Assembly (NCBI RefSeq): GCF_938028735.1
Contig: NZ_CALIMF010000011.1
Span: forward strand, 62,001 to 126,000
Direction of reading: 5' to 3'
Length of the DNA stretch: 64,000 bases
Source of the DNA: an uncultured Thermanaerothrix sp.
Lineage (GTDB): Bacteria > Chloroflexota > Anaerolineae > Anaerolineales > Anaerolineaceae
Shown piece by piece: positions 35,505-43,940 of this stretch (position 1 is the stretch's first letter; each line of letters opens with the position of its first letter). Position numbers and translations under genes: made by a program. The notes under the pieces were generated by a model. The model did no database searches, was not told where the DNA came from, and saw only the letters and a list, made by a program, of their open reading frames with translations.

Positions 35505-36528
35505 CAGGGGTATGCTCCGATTCCGCATCCGGGGAGAAGGTGATAACCCGTCGGACAAAATAGATGGGGCGCTGCTTAACCTCCTGGAAGATGTACCCCA
35601 CGTACAAGCCGATAATTCCCAGCATGATCATCAGAGAACCACCCACAAAGAGCAAAACGAACATGAGCGAAGACCAACCCGGGGCCAAACTGGCCTGACG
35701 CCCAGTCAACCAGAAACTGAGTACATAGAGGGCTTCCAGCAGAGCCAGGAGCAAGAAGACGCCTCCCAAGGAGATACCGAGGTACAAGGGAACCAACGAG
35801 AAAGAGAAAATGGCATTAAACGCTAGGCGCAGCATTTTCTGCAGAGAATAATGCGAATGCCCACCTAGGCGCGGAGCGGGAGCATAAGGCAAGATCACCG
35901 TTCGAAAGCCCATCCAGCCGACCATGCCGCGTAGGAAACGGTGGTATTCGCGCATTTGGCGCAGGGCTTCGAGCGCCCGGCAATGGAGCAGGCGGAAATC
36001 CGCAACCCCGGGCGGGATGGGGGTAGAAGCAATGCGATTGAGCAGGTAGTAGAAAGCCGCCGAGGTCCAACGCTTGAACCAGCCCGCGCGCTGGGGCTCT
36101 TGCCGTTGGGCCAGCACGACCTCATAGCCTTGGGCCGCCAGCGCTAGCATCTCAGGGATCAGTTCAGGAGGATGCTCACCATCACCGTCCATGCTAATCA
36201 CCCACTCGGCCTCGGCTCGATCCAGACCCGCAGTCAGGGCAGCCTGGTGACCGAAATTGCGGCTCAACTCCAGCACGGTGACCCGCAAATCCGTCTGCGC
36301 CACCGCCTCAAGCGCAGCCTGCGTGCCATCAGTGGAACCATCATTGATGTAAATGATGGAAAAAGTGTAAGGAAGCGCATCAATGACCTTGCGCAGGCGC
36401 TGGTGAAACGCCGTCACCACGTCTTCCTCGTTGAAAACCGGGATGACAATGGCCACTTGGGGAGATCGGGGAGCGAAATGGAATTCCAATGCCCTGACCG
36501 TTAGAATTTTTGTTTGGGATCTTTGCAT
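35482..36528 (-). CDS. GT2-family glycosyltransferase, polyprenyl-phosphate type
   Basis: A protein of about 348 aa that likely transfers a sugar from a nucleotide donor to undecaprenyl phosphate. It has the GT-A fold with AIVIPVFNEEDVV, DGSTDGTQAAL, the DxD-containing VISMDGDGEHPPELIPEM and the DPM1/GtrB phrase GFRTVILPYAPAPRLGGHSH. Two C-terminal TM hairpins follow (LVPLYLGISLGGVFLLLALL, LMFVLLFVGGSLMIMLGIIG), as in GtrB/ArnC-like enzymes. The start is the ATG at 36528; the frame runs open to 36642, where no domain is seen. The next gene is the polytopic membrane protein, a usual partner for a lipid-linked sugar donor. Confidence 0.88.
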   Translation of the reverse strand: MQRSQTKILTVRALEFHFAPRSPQVAIVIPVFNEEDVVTAFHQRLRKVIDALPYTFSIIYINDGSTDGTQAALEAVAQTDLRVTVLELSRNFGHQAALTAGLDRAEAEWVISMDGDGEHPPELIPEMLALAAQGYEVVLAQRQEPQRAGWFKRWTSAAFYYLLNRIASTPIPPGVADFRLLHCRALEALRQMREYHRFLRGMVGWMGFRTVILPYAPAPRLGGHSHYSLQKMLRLAFNAIFSFSLVPLYLGISLGGVFLLLALLEALYVLSFWLTGRQASLAPGWSSLMFVLLFVGGSLMIMLGIIGLYVGYIFQEVKQRPIYFVRRVITFSPDAESEHTPDAPPTPH

Positions 36529-36550
36529 ACGAAGTATATCAAAAAACCAC

Positions 36551-36579
36551 TTGTATTTTGATGTTGGTTTTGCTATACT
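36551..36579 (+). promoter_or_regulatory. Promoter of the FadR-GlpD-AGPS-like operon
   Basis: TTGTAT (36551-36556), 17-nt spacer, TATACT (36574-36579) preceded by TGC, an extended -10. It drives the GntR-family gene at 36618. Confidence 0.7.
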
Positions 36580-36582
36580 GTA

Positions 36583-36597
36583 ACTGGTATGACCTCT
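36583..36597 (+). promoter_or_regulatory. FadR/GntR-type operator at the transcription start
   Basis: ACTGGTATGACCTCT contains TGGT-ATG-ACC (36585-36594), the TGGTnnnACC core bound by FadR-subfamily GntR regulators. It lies just past the -10 box where binding would block transcription, and 24 nt before the gene of a FadR-like protein, which suggests autoregulation. Confidence 0.65.
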
Positions 36598-36617
36598 TAC
36601 CTCTTTAAGGAGAACCA

Positions 36618-37328
36618 ATGGATCGGTCACCCCCACCGCCACGTCCTGCCGAAATTGCCGAAAATCGCCTTATTGAAGCCATTCTCAACGGCACGTTCCC
36701 TCCGGGCAGTACCCTACCCAATGAACGCGATCTAGCCACCCGCCTGGGCATTACCCGCCCCACCCTGCGTGAGGCGCTACAACGCTTGGCACGCGATGGC
36801 TGGGTCGAGATCCACCACGGGAAGCCCACCCGCGTGCGCGATTACTGGCGCGAGGGCAACCTTAACATCCTCAGTGCGCTCATCAACCACCCCGAAGTCC
36901 TCCCCCCAACGTTCATCCCAGACCTGCTGCAGGTGCGCGTGTTATTGGCACCCGCTTATTGCCGTCTGGCTTTTGAGCGTGCGCGTGACGAGGTAAAAAA
37001 CCTGCTGGAAGCCTTATGTGAAGTGCCCGATGAGGCGGACGCCTTTGCTGTTGCCGACTGGCAGCTGCACCACACCCTAACCGTCCTTTCAGGCAATCCG
37101 GTGTTTACTCTCATCCTTAACGGGTTTCGCGAGCTCTACCTGACCATGGCGCAGCGCTATTTTGCTCGTGCCGCTGCCCGCGCCCGCTCGCGCGCTTATT
37201 ACGAGGGTCTGCTGGAATACGCCCGCCAGAATCAACCGGAGGCGGCGGAAGCCCTGACCCGCGCCGTCATGCTGGAGAGCATCCGCTTGTGGGAAACCCT
37301 AGCCCACAACGGACATTCGGCCGCCTGA
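36618..37328 (+). CDS. GntR-family regulator, FadR-like
   Basis: A 236-aa regulator. The N-terminal winged helix has NRLIEAILNGTFPPGSTLPN and ERDLATRLGITRPTLREALQ. The sequence right after the wing, HGKPTRVRDYWREGNLNILS, is the FadR hallmark (GKPTkVnnfWetsgLNIL) rather than the generic FCD GntR one, and a helical effector domain follows. FadR proteins sense acyl-CoA, so this one may sense a lipid intermediate. AAGGAG precedes the ATG. First gene of an operon with glpD, an AGPS-like flavoprotein and a kinase. Confidence 0.88.
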   Translation: MDRSPPPPRPAEIAENRLIEAILNGTFPPGSTLPNERDLATRLGITRPTLREALQRLARDGWVEIHHGKPTRVRDYWREGNLNILSALINHPEVLPPTFIPDLLQVRVLLAPAYCRLAFERARDEVKNLLEALCEVPDEADAFAVADWQLHHTLTVLSGNPVFTLILNGFRELYLTMAQRYFARAAARARSRAYYEGLLEYARQNQPEAAEALTRAVMLESIRLWETLAHNGHSAA

Positions 37329-37377
37329 TAGACATTGCTCCAGTGTTTTTCAGTCTTTTCCCCGCTCAGGAGGTTTT

Positions 37378-38967
37378 ATGTGGTCTCGTGGTTGGCGTGA
37401 TGCCATCTGGTCAGCCCTGGATCGTCCTTGGGACGTGCTGATTATTGGAGGTGGGGTAACCGGCGCCGGCCTATTGCGCCTGTGTACCCTTTACGGACTG
37501 CGTGCCTTGCTAATCGAGGCACGTGATTTCTCTTTCGGTACTTCCAGCCGCTCCTCAAAACTGGTACATGGTGGCTTCCGTTACCTGCGCAATCGGCAAT
37601 TCAATGTCACCTTCGAATCGGTACGCGAACGGGAATGGTTACTGCGTGCCGCGCCCCATCTAGTAACCCCGTTATCTTTTGTTCTGCCCGTTTATCCCTA
37701 CTACCGCGCCTCGCTACGGCAGTTTCAGGTAGGGGTATTAATCTACGATGGGATGGCACTGCGCTGGCAACATGGAAAACTCACCCCGCCGAGTCTGCTG
37801 GCGCGTTGCCCCTGGCTCAACCCCACCGACTTGGCCGGCGGGGTCTATTACGGCGATGCCCGGGTGGACGATTCGCGCCTGGTGCTGCGCCTATTGCGCG
37901 AGGCCGTTCAAGCCGGCGCCACCGCCCTTTCATACGCCCGTGCGGTGGCACTGCTGCGCACGTTGACGGGCCGGGTGTGTGGTGCAGTGGTACGCGACGA
38001 GGCCGACCCACAGGGACGCACCCTGGAGGTGCACGCCCGGGTGGTGATCAACGCCACGGGCCCCTGGACGGACGACCTGCGCCGAGAGGTCGGGGCGGCC
38101 CCACGCTTGCGCCGCACCCGTGGCAGCCACCTGGTCTTTCCGCAAGCCAAATTCCCACTCACCGAGGCCGTGACTTTACTGCACCCACGCGACCGCCGTG
38201 CTATGTTTGCCATCCCCTGGGAGGGGGTAACCCTGCTCGGCACCACCGACCTAGATCACCCACCAGCCTGGGAGGATCGCGAACCCTTTGCAACCGCCGA
38301 GGAGATCACCTATCTGTTGGAAGCCCTGCACGTAGTCTTCCCCAGGGTGGAGGCCGGTGAGCAGGACCTCCTCGCCACCTTCGCCGGCCTGCGCCCAATC
38401 ATTCGGAGTGGTGCCGAGCATCCTTCCAAGGAATCACGTGCCCACAGCGTTTGGGACGAACAGGGGTTGATCACTATCACTGGAGGTAAACTGACCACGT
38501 TTCGCCGCATGGCTCAGGACACTTTGCGCCTGGTCGCTCCGTATTTAAATCTACGTGACGTTTCTCGCCCGCCCAGGCCCTTCTTCACCCCCGTCCCACT
38601 GGATGTGCCGGCTCCCGATCTCGATTTTGAGACCTTGGCCCATCTGGCTGGGCGCCTCGGCCCGGAACTGCCCCAATTTTTAGCCGAAACGCCCGCCGAA
38701 GAGTGGCAACCTATCCCCACCTTGCCCAATGTGTGGGCAGAAGTACGCTGGGCTGCCCGCCACGAGGGTGTGGTGCACCTGGAGGATCTGCTCCTGCGCC
38801 GGGTGCGCCTGGGATTGTTACTCCCTAACGGTGGGATGGACCATCTTGACCGCATTCGCGCCCTCGTTCAGTCTGAATTAGGATGGGAACATGCTCGCTG
38901 GGAGGCCGAGGTCAGCGCCTACCGTGAGACCTGGCAGCGCTTCTATAGCCCTTGCCCCACTGGCTAG
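37378..38967 (+). CDS. glpD: FAD-dependent glycerol-3-phosphate dehydrogenase
   Basis: Oxidizes sn-glycerol-3-phosphate to DHAP at the membrane, passing electrons to quinone. The 529-aa protein has the FAD Rossmann motif VLIIGGGVTGAGLLRLC (~21-37), the GlpA/GlpD phrase DFSFGTSSRSSKLVHGGFRY, then YGDARVDDSRLVLRLLREA and ITGGKLTTFRRMA near the C-terminal cap. A GlpC/Fe-S partner is absent, so the GlpD type is likelier. It follows the FadR-like gene by 49 nt and precedes the AGPS-like gene by 18 nt, so its DHAP product could feed the next step. Confidence 0.92.
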   Translation: MWSRGWRDAIWSALDRPWDVLIIGGGVTGAGLLRLCTLYGLRALLIEARDFSFGTSSRSSKLVHGGFRYLRNRQFNVTFESVREREWLLRAAPHLVTPLSFVLPVYPYYRASLRQFQVGVLIYDGMALRWQHGKLTPPSLLARCPWLNPTDLAGGVYYGDARVDDSRLVLRLLREAVQAGATALSYARAVALLRTLTGRVCGAVVRDEADPQGRTLEVHARVVINATGPWTDDLRREVGAAPRLRRTRGSHLVFPQAKFPLTEAVTLLHPRDRRAMFAIPWEGVTLLGTTDLDHPPAWEDREPFATAEEITYLLEALHVVFPRVEAGEQDLLATFAGLRPIIRSGAEHPSKESRAHSVWDEQGLITITGGKLTTFRRMAQDTLRLVAPYLNLRDVSRPPRPFFTPVPLDVPAPDLDFETLAHLAGRLGPELPQFLAETPAEEWQPIPTLPNVWAEVRWAARHEGVVHLEDLLLRRVRLGLLLPNGGMDHLDRIRALVQSELGWEHARWEAEVSAYRETWQRFYSPCPTG

Positions 38968-38985
38968 TTTCCCCTGGAGGTTACC

Positions 38986-40728
38986 ATGAGACCCACCCCT
39001 CTCACCATCCCGCGTTGGATTGAAAGCCCACCTCCTCCCGGTTCCTTCCGCGCCATCTTCAAATGGGGCGATCCATATACGTTCAAGCACCCCAACCACG
39101 GACTGGTACGTTTCCTGCAGGAACGTCTGGGAATCGCCTTCCACTCCGAGCCCTCCGCCGAATGGCTGGGTCTGCGCCCGCTCCCCGAGACACTTCCCAT
39201 TTCCTTGGAAAGTACCCACCTGAATGCCCTGCGCGACCTGGTAGGCGAAGCGAATCTGCGCACAGATCCTTTCAGCCGAGTGCGGGCCTCCTACGGCGCG
39301 GGCATGGTAGACCAACTCCGCCTGCGTCTGGGCATCCTAGAGAACTTGCCTGCAGCGGTGCTCAGTCCCCGCACACCAGATGAGGTACAGGCCATTGTGG
39401 ACTACTGCCACGCCCACCGCATCCCACTCTATGTGTACGGCGGCGGTTCCACAGTCACCCGCGGGCGCGAAGCCGTTCGGGGCGGGGTGACGCTTGATCT
39501 CAGCCGCCACCTCAACCGCATTCTGGCTCTTAACGAGACAGATCAAACCGTGACCGCCGAGGCCGGCATCCGTGGTCCCGACCTGGAAGCCGCCCTTAAC
39601 CAGGCGCCTCAGCGTTTCGGGGCTCAGCGCCGTTACACCTGTGGACACTTTCCCCAATCCTTTGAATACTCCAGCCTGGGAGGGTGGGTGGTGACCCGTT
39701 CGGCCGGACAGAATTCCACTTATTACGGCAAGATCGAAGACCTAGTACTGGCGCAGGAATACGCCACGCCGGCCGGACGACTACGGACACCCCCCTATCC
39801 GCGCGCGGCCATCGGGCCTGACTTAGATCAGATTATGATCGGCAGTGAAGGGGCCTACGGGGTTCTGCTGAACGCCACTTTGCGCATTTTCCGTTACCGA
39901 CCCGAAACCACGCGGCGCTTCGCCTTCTTCTTCAAATCCTGGGAGCAAGGTCAGGCCGCTCTGCGCGAGATCATGCAGGACGAGGCTGGCGCCCCTTCGA
40001 TCTTCCGGCTTTCAGACGGGGATGAAACCGAGGTAGCCATGCACATGTACGGCCTGACCAGCACGCCCTTGGATGGGTTGTTGGCCCGGCTGGGCTACCG
40101 CCCCCGAGAGCGTTGCCTGCTCATTGGCTCTTGCGATGGTGAACGGGGGTTCAGCGCCCATCTCCAGCGTCGCGTCCATGCAATCTGCAGGGACTACGGT
40201 GCACTTAACCTCAGTCCGCTACCGATCACCCAACGCTGGGAGCGTGAGCGTTTTCGCGACCCCTACCTGCGCGAGGACCTCCTGGATTTCGGCATCATTA
40301 TTGATACGCTTGAATGTGCGGGCACCTGGACACAACTTCCGATCACCTACCAAACTGTACGCGCCACCGCTCAGGCACACAAGGTGCCTTTGATCATGAC
40401 TCACATCTCCCATGTTTATCCTCAAGGCGCCAATCTCTACTTTATCTTCATCCTCCCCTACACCTCCATCCCCGATTATCTGGAGGTACAATATGCCCTG
40501 ATTGAGGCTATGCAAGCGAGCGGCGCGGCGGTAAGCCACCACCACGGGGTTGGCAAACAGACCGCCCCCTGGCTAGTGAAACAACTGGATCCCACTGCAA
40601 TGGGGGTGCTGCGCGCACTGAAGGACTACTTTGATCCACACCACATTCTTAACCCCGGGGGCACCCTGGGGTTGGATATGACCCCCGAGCAAGCCACCCA
40701 ACATTGGGGCAAGGCCCAGGGAGGGTAG
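38986..40728 (+). CDS. Alkyl-DHAP synthase-like FAD-binding oxidase (AGPS family)
   Basis: A 580-aa flavoprotein of the VAO/PCMH fold. The FAD-binding part runs ~120-310 with [11 protein letters not shown] and the AGPS-diagnostic phrase [20 protein letters not shown] followed by [16 protein letters not shown]. The C-terminal cap ends with the triple-histidine motif SHHHGVGK (His518-520), which in AGPS is part of the active site for exchanging an acyl group for an alkyl group on acyl-DHAP. D-lactate dehydrogenases lack this HHH motif. Neighbours that make DHAP (glpD) and a FadR-like regulator fit a lipid role. Bacterial AGPS homologues are mostly uncharacterized, so alkyl-DHAP formation is inference. 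Confidence 0.87.
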   Translation: MRPTPLTIPRWIESPPPPGSFRAIFKWGDPYTFKHPNHGLVRFLQERLGIAFHSEPSAEWLGLRPLPETLPISLESTHLNALRDLVGEANLRTDPFSRVRASYGAGMVDQLRLRLGILENLPAAVLSPRTPDEVQAIVDYCHAHRIPLYVYGGGSTVTRGREAVRGGVTLDLSRHLNRILALNETDQTVTAEAGIRGPDLEAALNQAPQRFGAQRRYTCGHFPQSFEYSSLGGWVVTRSAGQNSTYYGKIEDLVLAQEYATPAGRLRTPPYPRAAIGPDLDQIMIGSEGAYGVLLNATLRIFRYRPETTRRFAFFFKSWEQGQAALREIMQDEAGAPSIFRLSDGDETEVAMHMYGLTSTPLDGLLARLGYRPRERCLLIGSCDGERGFSAHLQRRVHAICRDYGALNLSPLPITQRWERERFRDPYLREDLLDFGIIIDTLECAGTWTQLPITYQTVRATAQAHKVPLIMTHISHVYPQGANLYFIFILPYTSIPDYLEVQYALIEAMQASGAAVSHHHGVGKQTAPWLVKQLDPTAMGVLRALKDYFDPHHILNPGGTLGLDMTPEQATQHWGKAQGG

Positions 40729-40729
40729 G

Positions 40730-42283
40730 ATGAGCGAACCGACACTGCTGGCCATTGATATGGGCACCCAGAGCGCCCGCGCGCTCCTTTTTGATTTGCA
40801 GGGCAATCTGCTGGCCAAAGGCCAGCAAAAGATCCAACCCTACTACTCCCCCGCACCTGGTTGGGCCGAACAGAACCCTGAGGTTTTCTGGCAGGCTATA
40901 AGTTCTGCCTGCCAAAAGTTGTGGCAGCAACCCGGCGTGGATAAGGCCAGCATCTGCGGGGTGGGGTTGACCACTCAGCGCGCCACCGTAATCAACCTGG
41001 ATCGTGACTTGCGTCCGTTGCGCCCGGCCATCGTATGGATGGACCAGCGGCGCACGCCCGGGCTCAAGCCCATCGGCGGGCTGTGGGGGCTGGCCTTTCG
41101 CCTTAGCGGGATGACCGCCACGGTCAATTACCTGCAGGCGGAGGCGGAAGCCTCGTGGATTCGCACCTATCAGCCAGAGATCTGGACCCAAACCCATAAA
41201 TACGCTCTGCTCTCCGGTTATCTCACTTACCGCCTGGTGGGCGAACTGGTGGATTCGACCGGCTGCCAGGTGGGTTACCTGCCCTTCGACTACAAAAAGC
41301 AGGATTGGGCCGCTGCTTGGGATTGGAAATGGCAAGTGGTGCCATTGCCGCGCGAAGCCCTGCCGCCGTTGCGTCGCCCGGGCGAGGTGCTGGGGTACAT
41401 TACCCTCGCTGCCGCCGAGGCCACCGGCATCCCGGCAGGATTGCCACTGATCGCCACCGCGGCTGACAAGGCCTGCGAAGTGCTAGGCAGTGGCTGTCTA
41501 ACCCCCGATCTGGCCTGCCTGAGTTACGGCACTACTGCTACCATTAACGTTACCTCACAACGCTACCTCGAAGTCACCCCACTACTTCCGCCTTACCCCT
41601 CCGCTGTGCCCGGCGCCTACAGCCTGGAAGTGCAGGTGTACCGCGGCTATTGGATGGTAACTTGGTTCCGCAGTCAGTTCGGCCAGCCCGAAGAAGCGGA
41701 GGCGCGCGAGCAGGGTCAGGAACCCGAAACCCTTTTTGACCGCCTGGTCAATGCTGTGCCGCCAGGCTCCGATGGGTTGATCCTACAACCTTACTGGTCG
41801 CCAGGGCTGAAGGAACCGGGGCCGGAGGCACGCGGTGCAGTGGTCGGCTTTCGTGATCTGCACACCCGCGCCCACCTCTACCGCGCCATTCTGGAGGGAG
41901 TGGCCTATGCCCTGCGTGAAGGGAGTGAGCGCATTGTGCGGCGCACCCGCGTGCCGATCCGCGAGTTACGCGTGGCAGGGGGCGGTAGCCAAAGCGAAGC
42001 AGCCATGCAACTGACCGCCGACATCTTCGGCCTGCCAGCTGCCCGCCCGCACATTTACGAAGCCTCGGGGCTGGGCGCTGCAATCGTAGTAGCCGTAGGG
42101 CTGGGACTGCATCGCGATTTCAGCGCCGCCGTGCATGCCATGACCCGTCCAGGCAAACACTTTAAGCCCATCCCGGAGCACCATCGGCGCTACAACGCGC
42201 TGTATCATCGCATCTACCGCCGTCTCTACGACCGTCTCCGCCCACTTTACGCCGAGATGGAGGAGATCGAGAGAGGCCTATAA
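40730..42283 (+). CDS. FGGY-family carbohydrate/polyol kinase
   Basis: A 517-aa kinase of the actin-like ATPase fold. The N-terminal phosphate loop is [20 protein letters not shown], followed by [15 protein letters not shown] (catalytic-Asp region WMDQRR at ~104) and, in the second domain, [11 protein letters not shown] and the adenosine motif [20 protein letters not shown]. It starts 1 nt after the AGPS-like gene, so it is in the same operon. Glycerol or dihydroxyacetone is a plausible substrate given the neighbours, but sequence alone does not separate it from xylulokinase-like members. Confidence 0.87.
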   Translation: MSEPTLLAIDMGTQSARALLFDLQGNLLAKGQQKIQPYYSPAPGWAEQNPEVFWQAISSACQKLWQQPGVDKASICGVGLTTQRATVINLDRDLRPLRPAIVWMDQRRTPGLKPIGGLWGLAFRLSGMTATVNYLQAEAEASWIRTYQPEIWTQTHKYALLSGYLTYRLVGELVDSTGCQVGYLPFDYKKQDWAAAWDWKWQVVPLPREALPPLRRPGEVLGYITLAAAEATGIPAGLPLIATAADKACEVLGSGCLTPDLACLSYGTTATINVTSQRYLEVTPLLPPYPSAVPGAYSLEVQVYRGYWMVTWFRSQFGQPEEAEAREQGQEPETLFDRLVNAVPPGSDGLILQPYWSPGLKEPGPEARGAVVGFRDLHTRAHLYRAILEGVAYALREGSERIVRRTRVPIRELRVAGGGSQSEAAMQLTADIFGLPAARPHIYEASGLGAAIVVAVGLGLHRDFSAAVHAMTRPGKHFKPIPEHHRRYNALYHRIYRRLYDRLRPLYAEMEEIERGL

Positions 42284-42383
42284 ACGATTGCTACGCGGTC
42301 CTTCTTTGGTCGGGAACGCAGGGGCTTCCTGCCGCCATGCAAGGATCAAATGCTGGCCGTGCGCCCGGTGCTATTCCCAGTTT

Positions 42384-43940
42384 TTATCTCATCGTTCCAT
42401 ATACCCATACAAAGTCCACCACCCGCGGCTCACCCAAGCCAGCGGTGACCTCGCTCAGGTAAGCAGGATCGCCATGACGATGCAAATCGAATAACACCAG
42501 GATGGCCTGCCCTGCCCGAATGCGCGTTTTCATCTCAGCCAAATCCTCCGCGTAATCTGGGCGAAGCCGTGCCTGCACCGGATTCATCGGCGTGGGCAGG
42601 GGCAAGCAGGGGCGTTCGACATACAGATGGATGGCGGCCGGACGATCACTATACACGTACTTGCCTGCCGGGTACTGCCGGAGCAAATCCCACAAGCGCG
42701 TGGTCTGTATTTCGCGATGAGCCAAACCCAGCCCCTCCTGGCGCAGAGTTTGCCCTTGAACCACGCCATCCCACACCAACAACGGCAATCCTACCCCTAT
42801 GCCTACGAGGGCAGCCAGACGCACCCCACGGGCGGGGCGCTGCAAAAGCCACCCCAGAGCCACCATGCTCAAGGCCAGAAGGGTAAGGTAAAGGGGCGCC
42901 AAGATGCGATCGTCCAGGGGGGTGCTAGCATCCAGCAGGCTGATAGAAGCGATCAGAAAGCCCCAGTAGATTCCGCCAAACAGCACCGGCGCCAACCAGC
43001 GTGGCAGCGCTGCCTTCGGTTGCCGGCCCATGCGCCACATCCCCACCCCAATCCCAACCACGAGGGCCAGGCTGGCCAGCAACCCCAGCGCCGAGAAGAG
43101 ACTCCCTAGCGGCGGGAACAGGCGGATCAGCCAATCCGGGGCCAGAGCGTTCAAACTGTTTTGCAATCCATATCGCAGAGTTTCCAGAGCAATTGGGTGC
43201 CAGGCAACCTGACGATTGCCCAGCGCCGTATCCACCCGCCAGGTGTAGAAAGTCCACAACGCAGGCAAGGGGAGCGCCCCGATCAACCAACGCTGCAGAT
43301 CCTTGCGGCGACGTTGCTCGCGCCAGGCATATCCCAACAGTAGCAACCCAAACGTCACTAACAGCGTTGCACCTGCATATCGCGTCAGGTAAGCCAGGCT
43401 CGCCAGAAGCCCATTCAACCCAGCCCAGTACGGGCGCGGTTGGTCTTGGTAAATCGCCCAGATGATAAACGCCAGCAGAAAGAAAGTCAAAAATAGAGGT
43501 TCACTCAACACATACGCATGCAGGTTCAACCCCCAATCCGAAAAAGCCCATAGCGCGGCCGCCAGCAGGGCCAGGTCCTGCCTTCGCCCCAATAAACGCA
43601 CCCACCCGCCCAATAGGAAGATATTGAGGCCAAAGAGCATCGGCATCAGCCCTCGCACCGCCACCAGAGGATCACTTCGGCTCACCAGCGCTGCCAGCAT
43701 CAGCGTCAGTGAGAAGAGGGGCGGAAAATGGGTGATCGGCTTTAGCCCCAAGTCACCCGACAGACGCATATAGCCTTTTCCAGCCAGCAAATTGCGCGCT
43801 CCGCTGACGTATACTGCCGAATCGTTGACCAGCCCCATCCCATAGGGGGTTGAGGTGGAGAGCCACAGTCCCCCTATGACGCTGAGGAGCACCAATCCCC
43901 CAACGAAGAAAACCCAGGTTTTCCCGCGGAGCGCGTTCAT
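42384..43940 (-). CDS. Membrane glycosyltransferase, GT39/ArnT-like
   Basis: A protein of about 518 aa with some eleven TM helices and an N-terminal signal-anchor-like helix (GKTWVFFVGGLVLLSVIGGL). The first extracytoplasmic loop has NDSAVYVSGARNLLAGKGYM, the acidic D-containing loop expected of GT-C enzymes that use polyprenyl-phosphate sugars. The soluble tail has a VILVLFDLHRHG-like fold. The ATG at 43940 overlaps the stop of the next GT-like gene (ATGA at 43937-43940). Donor and acceptor are unknown. Confidence 0.72.
   Translation of the reverse strand: MNALRGKTWVFFVGGLVLLSVIGGLWLSTSTPYGMGLVNDSAVYVSGARNLLAGKGYMRLSGDLGLKPITHFPPLFSLTLMLAALVSRSDPLVAVRGLMPMLFGLNIFLLGGWVRLLGRRQDLALLAAALWAFSDWGLNLHAYVLSEPLFLTFFLLAFIIWAIYQDQPRPYWAGLNGLLASLAYLTRYAGATLLVTFGLLLLGYAWREQRRRKDLQRWLIGALPLPALWTFYTWRVDTALGNRQVAWHPIALETLRYGLQNSLNALAPDWLIRLFPPLGSLFSALGLLASLALVVGIGVGMWRMGRQPKAALPRWLAPVLFGGIYWGFLIASISLLDASTPLDDRILAPLYLTLLALSMVALGWLLQRPARGVRLAALVGIGVGLPLLVWDGVVQGQTLRQEGLGLAHREIQTTRLWDLLRQYPAGKYVYSDRPAAIHLYVERPCLPLPTPMNPVQARLRPDYAEDLAEMKTRIRAGQAILVLFDLHRHGDPAYLSEVTAGLGEPRVVDFVWVYGTMR

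Noticed and set aside
42284-42383. Possible terminator between the FGGY kinase and GT genes (GCAGG-GGCTT-CCTGC)
   Set aside because: Only a 5-bp stem with no T-tract directly after it.
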